From NCBI GenBank assembly GCA_020161755.1, contig JAIUOS010000004.1, forward strand, positions 124,001 to 188,000: a stretch of DNA of 64,000 bases, in the 5' to 3' direction. This DNA comes from Actinomycetota bacterium. GTDB taxonomy: Bacteria; Actinomycetota; Actinomycetes; Propionibacteriales; Propionibacteriaceae. Shown piece after piece: positions 57,187 through 64,000 of the stretch. A program made the translations under genes and the position numbers. Under the pieces are notes generated by a model. That model ran no database searches. It was not told the DNA's origin and saw nothing but the letters and a program-made list of their open reading frames with translations. Numbering within the stretch: the stretch's first letter is position 1; each line of letters begins with the position of its first letter.

Positions 57187-57194
57187 CGGAGATC

Positions 57195-57362
57195 GGGGAC
57201 GGTTCTTCGATCCGCCACTTCGCGGCGGAAAACGGGGACGGTTCTTCGATCCGCCACTCCGCGGCGGGGAATGGGGACGGTTCTTCGATCCGCCACTTCG
57301 CGGCGGGGAATGGGGACGGTTCTTCGATCCGCCACTCCGCGGCGGGGAATGGGGACAGTTCT
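57195..57362. repeat. 39-bp tandem repeat, four units plus partial fifth
   Basis: Units 57195-57233, 57234-57272, 57273-57311 and 57312-57350; they differ at few positions (cacttcgcgg or cactccgcgg; a 3' gaaaac or ggggaat). A fifth partial unit, ggggacagttct, ends at 57362. Each unit starts ggggacggttcttcgatccg and contains a ccgcc...ggcgg hairpin. The 39-base period is a multiple of three and the repeat stays open in some frames. The related motif ggggacggttcc recurs at 58853 on the other side of ahcY. Confidence 0.95.
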
Positions 57363-57387
57363 CAATACGTCCCGTCGAGGTGCGGAA

Positions 57388-57415
57388 TTGCGACGCGGGG
57401 CGCTGCAGATAGGGT
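57388..57415 (+). promoter_or_regulatory. Promoter of ahcY
   Basis: TTGCGA (57388-57393), 16-base spacer, TAGGGT (57410-57415), then eight bases to GTG 57424. Leaderless or nearly so. It lies just after the tandem repeat. Confidence 0.55.
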
Positions 57416-57423
57416 TGCTCCTC

Positions 57424-58839
<1,416 letters not shown>

Positions 58840-58848
58840 CCGCGGACC

Positions 58849-58919
58849 AAAAGGGGACGGTTCCGAGATTCGGAGCCGTCCCCTTCCAATTCTACGATTC
58901 TCGGAACCGTCCCCGTTTT
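58849..58919. repeat. Compound palindrome, family B-like (ggggacggttcc)
   Basis: Arms ggggacggttccgaga (58853-58868) and tctcggaaccgtcccc (58899-58914) pair perfectly. An inner ccgtcccc (58876-58883) can pair instead with ggggacgg (58853-58860), so two mutually exclusive hairpins are possible. It starts ten bases after the ahcY stop. The stop codon of the convergent sixA gene begins at its edge (58919-58921). Confidence 0.9.
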
Positions 58920-59416
58920 CAGCCGCGGGGGATCTCGAAGCGGGCGAGCTTGGCCTTGCCGCCGACCAGGGTCTTCCAGGCGCCGCGGTAGGTGAGGACG
59001 GCGAGGCCGGCGGTCGGGTACTTCGCGTGCACCTTGTCGACCAGGGCGGACGGCTTCGCCAGCGTGGTGATCAGATCGCCGAGCGTCGGCTGGTGGCCGA
59101 TCAACAGGGCGGTGTGGACGGTCTCGTCCAGTTCGTGCAGCTCGCTCAGCAACTCACCGGGCCAGGCGTGGTAGATCAGCTCGGAATCCCGGACGTCGTT
59201 GCAGCTGGCCCCGCCGGAGACGGCGCCGGTCCAGGTCTGCTGCACGCGGGTGGCGGTCGAGGCCAGGACCACATCCAGTTCGTAGCCCGCCAGGATCTTG
59301 CCCGCGGCCACCGCGTCCCGCTCGCCCCGCTCCGACAGCGGCCGGCGCAGGTCGGCCTCCTCGGTGTGCCAGGACGACTTGGCGTGCCGCAACACGATCA
59401 GCGTCTTCGATGCCAT
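58919..59416 (-). CDS. sixA: SixA-type phosphohistidine phosphatase
   Basis: 165 residues, histidine phosphatase superfamily. Catalytic RHAKSSW (RHG-like, residues 10-16), second Arg in LRRPLSERGERDAV, the Glu region LASTATRVQQTW, and the final His in LLIGHQPTLGDL. The E. coli protein removes phosphate from histidine of HPt domains; in actinomycetes the substrate is not known. ATG 59414-59416 has TAGGAT six bases upstream (leaderless). The stop touches the palindrome at 58849-58919. Confidence 0.9.
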   Translation of the reverse strand: MASKTLIVLRHAKSSWHTEEADLRRPLSERGERDAVAAGKILAGYELDVVLASTATRVQQTWTGAVSGGASCNDVRDSELIYHAWPGELLSELHELDETVHTALLIGHQPTLGDLITTLAKPSALVDKVHAKYPTAGLAVLTYRGAWKTLVGGKAKLARFEIPRG

Positions 59417-59422
59417 GGCCTC

Positions 59423-59428
59423 ATCCTA
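59423..59428 (-). promoter_or_regulatory. Leaderless -10 of sixA
   Basis: Minus-strand TAGGAT, six bases before ATG 59416. Confidence 0.5.
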
Positions 59429-59504
59429 GGGGTGCCCGCGGCACCGCGAGCCACCACGCAATAGGCTTCCGGTCGACACCAGGCGTCCGGCGGAAGGGCC
59501 ACCC

Positions 59505-61232
59505 ATGCACCAGCGCGACTTCAGCCTCGACACGACCTCGCGGGACGCGGTGCTGCGGGTGAGCGCGCGGGGCCGGCTGATCCTCGTGCACCCGATGGCG
59601 AACCGTGGCACGGCGTTCACCCACGAAGAGCGCGAGCAGCTCGGGCTCTCAGGCCTGCTGCCGAGCCGGGTGACCACGATCGAGGAGCAGATGCGCCGCT
59701 CCTACGCGCAGTACACCCGTTCGCCGTCGCCGCTGGCCAAGTTCATCCAGCTCGCGCAGTTGCGCGACCGCAACGAGGTGTTGTTCTACCGGCTGCTCAG
59801 CGAGCACCTGGAGGAGATGCTGCCGATCATCTACACCCCGACCATCGGTGAGGCGATCGAGCGCTTCAGCCACGAGTACACCGGGGCGCGCGGCGTGTTC
59901 CTGTCGATCGACCACCCCGAACTGCTGGAGGAGTCGCTGCGCGACTTCGAGTTGGACGCCGACGACGTCGACCTGGTCGTGGTGACCGATTCCGAAGGCA
60001 TCCTGGGCATCGGCGACCAGGGCATCGGCGGCTTCCAGATCGCGGTCGGCAAGCTGGGTGTCTACACCGCGGCCGCCGGCATCCACCCGCGGCGGGCGAT
60101 CCCGGTGGTGCTGGACGTGGGCACCGACAACCTGGGCCTGCTGAACAGCGACGTGTACCTGGGCGAGCGGCACGCCCGCGTCCGCGGGGAGCGCTACGAC
60201 GAGTTCATCGAGTCGTTCGTGCAGGCGGTCACCAAGCTCTTCCCGAACGCGATGCTGCACTGGGAGGACTTCGGCGCCGGCAACGCCCACCGCATCCTGG
60301 ACCGCTATCGCGACAAGATCTGCACCTTCAACGACGACATCCAGGGCACCGCCGCGGTGGTGCTGGCGGCGGTGCTGGCCGCCGTCCGGCTGACCGGGGT
60401 GCCGCTCGCGCAGCACCGGGTGCTGGTCTACGGGGCGGGCACCGCGGGGGTCGGGGTGGCCGACCTGATCCGGGAGTCGATGCTGCGCGCCGGCGTGTCC
60501 GAGGCCGACAGCTACGCGCCGTTCTACACCTTCAACAGCCGCGGGCTGATCGTGGAGGACAGCGCCGGCATGCGCGACTTCCAGCGTCCCTACGCCCGGA
60601 CGCGGGCCGAGGTGGCCGGCTGGGCGGTGGCCGACCCCGAGCGGATCACACTCGCCGAGGCGGTCCGCGCGGTGCAGCCGACGATCCTGATCGGCACGTC
60701 CGCCCAGCACGGCGCGTTCACCGAGGACCTGGTGCGCGAGATGGCCGCGCACTGCGAGCGTCCGATCATCATGCCGTTGTCGAACCCGACCAGCCGCTGC
60801 GAGGCCCACCCGGCCGACCTGCTGGCCTGGACCGACGGGCAGGCGCTGATCGCGACCGGCAGCCCGTTCGGCACCATCCGGTTCGGCGAGGTCTACCACA
60901 CCATCGCGCAGGCCAACAACGCGCTGATCTTTCCCGGCCTGGGGCTGGGGGTGTCGGTGGTGCGGGCCGAGCGGGTCACGCCCGAAATGATCTACGCGGC
61001 CGCGGACGCCCTCGCGGGGCTGATGAACGAGTACCGGCCCGGGGCGTCGCTGCTGCCGTCGATGAGCGACCTGCGGCTGGTCGCCGCGACGGTGGCGAAG
61101 GCGGTGGCGGAGATGGCCGAGGCCCAGGGCCTGGCCCGGCGTCCGATGACCAACCCGATCAACGACATCTACCAGCGCATGTGGAAGCCGGAGTACCCGC
61201 GGCTGGAGATCCTGCCGCAGCGCGCGGAGTAG
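59505..61232 (+). CDS. maeA: NAD(P)-dependent malic enzyme
   Basis: 575 residues, large (eukaryote/SfcA-like) malic enzyme that decarboxylates malate to pyruvate. The tyrosine region is LEEMLPIIYTPTIGEAIERFS, the catalytic lysine region GVYTAAAGIHPRRAIPVVLDVGTDN, the divalent-metal site FPNAMLHWEDFGAGNAHRILDRYRDKICTFNDDIQGTAAV, the dinucleotide fold VLVYGAGTAGVGVADLI, and the C-terminal IIMPLSNPTSRCEAHP with AQANNALIFPGLGLG. A GGAAGGG ribosome site precedes the ATG at 59505. Confidence 0.95.
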   Translation: MHQRDFSLDTTSRDAVLRVSARGRLILVHPMANRGTAFTHEEREQLGLSGLLPSRVTTIEEQMRRSYAQYTRSPSPLAKFIQLAQLRDRNEVLFYRLLSEHLEEMLPIIYTPTIGEAIERFSHEYTGARGVFLSIDHPELLEESLRDFELDADDVDLVVVTDSEGILGIGDQGIGGFQIAVGKLGVYTAAAGIHPRRAIPVVLDVGTDNLGLLNSDVYLGERHARVRGERYDEFIESFVQAVTKLFPNAMLHWEDFGAGNAHRILDRYRDKICTFNDDIQGTAAVVLAAVLAAVRLTGVPLAQHRVLVYGAGTAGVGVADLIRESMLRAGVSEADSYAPFYTFNSRGLIVEDSAGMRDFQRPYARTRAEVAGWAVADPERITLAEAVRAVQPTILIGTSAQHGAFTEDLVREMAAHCERPIIMPLSNPTSRCEAHPADLLAWTDGQALIATGSPFGTIRFGEVYHTIAQANNALIFPGLGLGVSVVRAERVTPEMIYAAADALAGLMNEYRPGASLLPSMSDLRLVAATVAKAVAEMAEAQGLARRPMTNPINDIYQRMWKPEYPRLEILPQRAE

Positions 61233-61235
61233 GGG

Positions 61236-61502
61236 TCAGTTGTCGCCCTCGCCGGGACGCAGCGACTCCCAGATCTCCTTGCACTCGGGGCAGACCGGGA
61301 AGCGGTCGGGGTTGCGGGACGGCACCCACACCTTGCCGCACAGCGCGATCACCGGTGTGCCCATCACCATCGCTTCGGTGAGCTTGGCCTTCGGCACGAA
61401 GTGCGAGAAACGCTCGTGGTCGCCCTCCTCGAGGCGCTCCTCGGGACGCGTCTCGACGCGTTCCTTGACGATCGTCGTCACCTGCGGGTTCTCGGTGGTC
61501 AT
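61236..61502 (-). CDS. DUF3039 protein
   Basis: 88 residues. Conserved centre KLTEAMVMGTPVIALCGKVWVPSRNPDRFPVCPECKEIW with CxxC (CPEC) and a further Cys at ALCGK, a possible zinc ribbon. DUF3039 is confined to actinobacteria; function unknown. The start ATG (61500-61502) overlaps the stop of the upstream Pro-rich membrane protein gene (ATGA), so both form an operon. It converges with maeA, stops being three bases apart. Confidence 0.92.
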   Translation of the reverse strand: MTTENPQVTTIVKERVETRPEERLEEGDHERFSHFVPKAKLTEAMVMGTPVIALCGKVWVPSRNPDRFPVCPECKEIWESLRPGEGDN

Positions 61503-62326
61503 CAGGCCCTCCTCGCGCGGCCGAGCTGCCGGATGAGTCCAAAGGTACCCAGCGCCGCGAAGAACAGGTACATCAGCACCTCACGGGAGTACTGCGACCA
61601 GATGCCGGGGTTCAGCAGGTTCTCCACCACGCCGCTCACCAGCATGTTGAGCGGGGCGTCCGGGTAGGCCGAGGTGATCGCGGTGACCGTGTCGACGGCG
61701 ATCAGGGACGCGAGGCAGGCCGCCACGCCTCCCACGATCACGCCGATCACGGCCGGCGCGCCCTTCGCCGGGGCGCGGCCGGCGCCGAGCGTGTACAGCC
61801 ACACCACCGCGTACGCCATCGCGAAGCTGGTGAAGGAGGCGAAGAAGTTGAGCTCCCACAGCACCACCGTGAGCAGGACGCCGACCGCGATCCCGCCGAG
61901 GGAGAACAGCACGCCGCGCCCGACCCGTTCGGTGCCGGGGACGGCCGGGGCCGCGGGCTGCGGCGGTGGCGCGTAGGGCGCCTGGGTGGCGTAGGCCTGG
62001 TTCGGGTGCTGCGGGGCGGCGTACGGCTGGGCCGGGTACGGCTGGGCCGGGTACGCCTGGGCCGGGTACGGCTGGCCCTGTTGGGACGGGTACTGCGGCC
62101 CGGCGTACGGCATGGTGGGCTGTGCGGCGTACGGCTGGGCGGGCTGCCCGGTGTACGGCTGGGCGGGCTGTGCGGCATACGGCCCCGGTGCGGGATAGGA
62201 CGCCGCGGCCGGGGAGGGGGTCGCCGGGTAGGCCGGCGCCTGGAACGCCGGCCCGGTGGACGCCGTCCCCGGCGGCGGGGTGCCCGCGCCCTCCGGGACA
62301 ACGGGGGTGGGCTGGTTCGAGGACAT
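61502..62326 (-). CDS. Pro/Tyr/Gln-rich repeat membrane protein
   Basis: 274 residues. The first ~130 residues are low complexity with repeats of the type YPAQPYAAQP (many PYPAQ/PYAxQP units), like cytoplasmic disordered tails of actinobacterial membrane proteins. Four hydrophobic segments follow: VLFSLGGIAVGVLLTVVLW; SFTSFAMAYAVVWLYTLG; VIGVIVGGVAACLASLIAV; and EVLMYLFFAALGTFGLI. Function is unknown. Its stop overlaps DUF3039. It diverges from the MFS gene. Confidence 0.85.
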   Translation of the reverse strand: MSSNQPTPVVPEGAGTPPPGTASTGPAFQAPAYPATPSPAAASYPAPGPYAAQPAQPYTGQPAQPYAAQPTMPYAGPQYPSQQGQPYPAQAYPAQPYPAQPYAAPQHPNQAYATQAPYAPPPQPAAPAVPGTERVGRGVLFSLGGIAVGVLLTVVLWELNFFASFTSFAMAYAVVWLYTLGAGRAPAKGAPAVIGVIVGGVAACLASLIAVDTVTAITSAYPDAPLNMLVSGVVENLLNPGIWSQYSREVLMYLFFAALGTFGLIRQLGRARRA

Positions 62327-62386
62327 ACGGGCTCCCGGGGTCGTGAAAGACTACGGGCCGAATCCTAGAGGTGAGGGAGGGGACGG

Positions 62387-63766
62387 ATGGGCCAGATGCA
62401 GGATCCGGCCCCGTCCACCCGCACCTCTCGTCGTGGGCTCACCATCGGCCTGCTGCTCGGCGTGACCGCGATCGCGTTCGAGGCGATGGCAGTGGCCACC
62501 GCGATGCCCGCTGCGGCCGCCGACCTCGGCGACCTCGAGCTGTACGCCTGGACCTTCACCGCCTTCATGCTGGCCTCGACGTTCGCGATCGTCGCGGCCG
62601 GTCAGTTCAGTGACCGCATCGGCCCGAAGGTGCCGCTCGCGGTCGGGTTCGGCCTCTTCGCTGTGGGTCTGGTGGTCTCCGCGGTCGCCCCGACGATGCC
62701 CGTGCTGCTGGTCGGACGGTTCGTCCAGGGCCTCGGCGGGGGTGCGGCGAACCTCGCCGTGATGGTCCTCGTGGCCCGTGTCTTCGACGAGCGGGAGCGC
62801 GCGGTGATCATGACCGGGTTCTCCGCGGCCTGGATGGTGCCCTCGTTCGCCGGCCCGCCGATCGCGGCGTGGCTGACCAAGGCGCTGTCGTGGCACTGGG
62901 TGTTCTGGTCGGTGCTGCCGCTGATGGCGATCGCGGCGTTGCTGATGACCGGTCCGCTGCGGGCGCTGCGGCTGCCGCCGCACGCCGGGGTGGCGACCCT
63001 CAAGGGCCAGCTCCCGCGGGCCGGGGTCGCCGCGCTCGGGGCTGCGGCGCTGCAACTGGCCGGCCACCACCTCGACCTGTGGTCGCTGGCGTGGGCGGCC
63101 CTCGGCGTCGCCCTGCTCTGGTGGGGGCTGCCGCCGCTGCTGCCGCAGGGCTTCCGTCCGACCGGCGCCGGCCTGGACGCGCTGGTGGTGGTGCGGGCGT
63201 TCACCGCGGGCGCGTTCGCGGGTGGGCAGGCGTTCCTGCCGCTGATGCTGGTGCGCTCGGAAGGGCTGCCGCTGGACTGGGCGGGCTCGGTGCTGATCGT
63301 CGGCTCGGTCGGCTGGATGCTGGGGGCGTGGCTGCAATCGCGTCCGTGGCTACGGCTGCGGCGCGACCAGATCATCATCGCCGGGGTGGGCAGCGTCACC
63401 GTCGGGCTCGCGCTCGCCGCGGCGTCCGGCTGGCTCCCCGGACGGCTGCTGGCCGCAGCCGTCGTCGGCTGGTTCTTCGGCGGCCTCGGCATGGGCCTGT
63501 CGCTCGCGAGCACGTCGCTGGCGGTGATGCAGTTGTCCGAGCCGGTCGCGATCGGACGCAACACGTCCTCCCTCCAGGTGGGCGAGTCCCTCGGCAACAG
63601 CATCGGGGCGGGCATCGCCGGCACCCTGTTCGTGATCGGGCTGGCGCAGTCCAGCGGCGCGCTCGGGTTCGGCGGCGCGCTGACCGCGATGGTGCTGCTC
63701 GGGCTGGTCGCGCTGGCCGCGTCCTGGCGGATCGGTGCGGTCGAGAACCACTCGGTCTCCCTCTGA
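62387..63766 (+). CDS. MFS drug-resistance-like transporter
   Basis: 459 residues with about twelve to fourteen hydrophobic segments. Signature A-like loop is GQFSDRIGPKVPL; motif B-like GRFVQGLGGGAANLAVMVLVARVF; motif C-like FSAAWMVPSFAGPPIAAWLT. It begins RRGLTIGLLLGVTAIAFEAMAVATAMP, as in the EmrB/QacA (DHA) type. It likely exports a toxic compound or metabolite. A MarR-type regulator gene follows in the same direction, with a palindromic operator before that gene, which suggests the pair is co-regulated. Confidence 0.9.
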   Translation: MGQMQDPAPSTRTSRRGLTIGLLLGVTAIAFEAMAVATAMPAAAADLGDLELYAWTFTAFMLASTFAIVAAGQFSDRIGPKVPLAVGFGLFAVGLVVSAVAPTMPVLLVGRFVQGLGGGAANLAVMVLVARVFDERERAVIMTGFSAAWMVPSFAGPPIAAWLTKALSWHWVFWSVLPLMAIAALLMTGPLRALRLPPHAGVATLKGQLPRAGVAALGAAALQLAGHHLDLWSLAWAALGVALLWWGLPPLLPQGFRPTGAGLDALVVVRAFTAGAFAGGQAFLPLMLVRSEGLPLDWAGSVLIVGSVGWMLGAWLQSRPWLRLRRDQIIIAGVGSVTVGLALAAASGWLPGRLLAAAVVGWFFGGLGMGLSLASTSLAVMQLSEPVAIGRNTSSLQVGESLGNSIGAGIAGTLFVIGLAQSSGALGFGGALTAMVLLGLVALAASWRIGAVENHSVSL

Positions 63767-63774
63767 GCCTGATT

Positions 63775-63809
63775 CTGGCGCGAAAGGGGACTGTCCCCTT
63801 TCCCGCCAG
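63775..63809. repeat. GGGGACTGTCCCC palindrome, family B copy 5
   Basis: 35-bp inverted repeat: ctggcgcgaaaggggac-t-gtcccctttcccgccag. It begins eight bases after the MFS stop and may terminate that transcript. Core identical to copies 1-3. Confidence 0.93.
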
Positions 63810-63846
63810 GCTCGCGCTGGGACGCGGCGTGTCCCACGCGATAAAG

Positions 63847-63860
63847 TCTCGATGTCGAGA
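63847..63860. promoter_or_regulatory. Palindromic operator upstream of the MarR-type gene
   Basis: TCTCGA-TG-TCGAGA, a perfect inverted repeat, 18 bases before GTG 63879. MarR family proteins commonly bind such TCTCGA...TCGAGA sites and repress their own promoter. AGGGGAGG (63867-63874) is the ribosome site. Confidence 0.65.
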
Positions 63861-63878
63861 GATCAAGGGGAGGGCGCC

Positions 63879-64000
63879 GTGGCCGACGAGGTCGACCTGA
63901 TCCTGGCGGCGTGGGCGCGTGAGCTCCCGGACGTGGACGTCACGCCGCTGGGCAGCCTGTCGCGGATCAGCCGTCTGGCCAAGCATCTCGACCGCGCCCG
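63879..64000 (+). CDS. MarR-family transcriptional regulator, N-terminal part (cut by window end)
   Basis: The visible 40 residues begin ADEVDLILAAWARELPDVDVTPLGSLSRISRLAKHLDRAR, which matches the N-terminal dimerisation helix and first helix of MarR-type regulators (VDLILxxWxRExPDLD...SRxxRLxRxLD). The DNA-binding winged helix lies beyond the window. GTG 63879 follows AGGGGAGG and the palindrome at 63847-63860. It probably controls the MFS gene before it or itself. Confidence 0.75.
   Translation, partial: MADEVDLILAAWARELPDVDVTPLGSLSRISRLAKHLDRA

Noticed and set aside
57195-57350. Possible CRISPR array
   Set aside because: The four 39-bp units are head to tail without unique spacers, and no cas gene is near.
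57271-57423. N-terminal extension of ahcY through the tandem repeats
   Set aside because: The frame is open because the repeat is a multiple of three, but the promoter at 57388-57415 and the family N-terminus support GTG 57424.

Overview
The window is chromosomal DNA from a high-GC actinomycete. Codon use is strongly GC-rich, starts are often GTG, and the markers are actinobacterial: a WhiB protein, DUF3499, DUF3039, TIGR03089, AccA3/AccD5/AccE, decaprenyl-phosphate phosphoribosyltransferase and LpdA. The gene content and much of the order recall the Mycobacterium tuberculosis stretch around Rv3248c-Rv3308 (ahcY, SIS protein, manB, DUF3499, zincin-like protein, whiB2, manC, LCP, TIGR03089, purE/purK, GtrA, PH protein, birA, accD5, accE, maf, accA3, lpdA, PNP, phosphohexomutase). 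A member of the Propionibacteriales is my best guess; the family cannot be fixed from sequence alone. Layout: 1-920 is the 3' end of a restriction-modification type methylase/specificity gene. 1124-4614 holds a phosphate transporter with a small partner and metG. 4632-5774 is a solitary AbiEi/DUF559-type gene bracketed by two near-identical palindromes. 5737-10791 covers purine salvage and sugar phosphate genes (kinase, phosphohexomutase, PNP) and the flavoprotein LpdA. 11237-12396 contains a tiny ORF with a perfect Shine-Dalgarno sequence and a Cho/UvrC-like GIY-YIG nuclease. 12380-19701 encodes AccA3 beside an 1831-residue single-chain, eukaryote-like acyl-CoA carboxylase. 19876-30430 carries PxpA, CorA, LysE, an acyltransferase, lipoproteins, a duplicated pterin-dehydratase/VOC protein, an M28 peptidase, a DPPR synthase, Maf and a DUF937 protein. 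30553-33207 is accE-accD5 divergent from birA, so carboxylase subunits and the ligase that biotinylates their carrier lie together. 33385-42829 holds PH and GtrA membrane proteins, a DksA-like protein, peptidase E, purK-purE, an ECF42 sigma factor with its DGPF partner, and DacB. 42924-57186 is an envelope/mannose-sugar block (LCP, ManC, WhiB, a giant GT2 glycosyltransferase, DUF5719, ManB, SIS isomerase, CDF transporter). 57424-63766 has ahcY, sixA, malic enzyme and an MFS pump, and the window ends in a marR-type regulator with a perfect palindromic operator. Two genome-wide patterns stand out. First, at least five families of long palindromic repeats lie in the gaps. In three clear cases, and perhaps a fourth, two copies of the same family flank exactly one gene. 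Elsewhere copies sit inside or at the end of coding genes: two in frame inside maf, one forming the C-terminus of the UvrC-like protein, and one forming the C-terminus of the kinase. Second, many transcription units show a TANNNT hexamer 6-8 bases before a GTG or ATG start with no Shine-Dalgarno sequence, so leaderless mRNA is probably a major mode of expression. No rRNA, tRNA, CRISPR array, transposase or integrase was seen.
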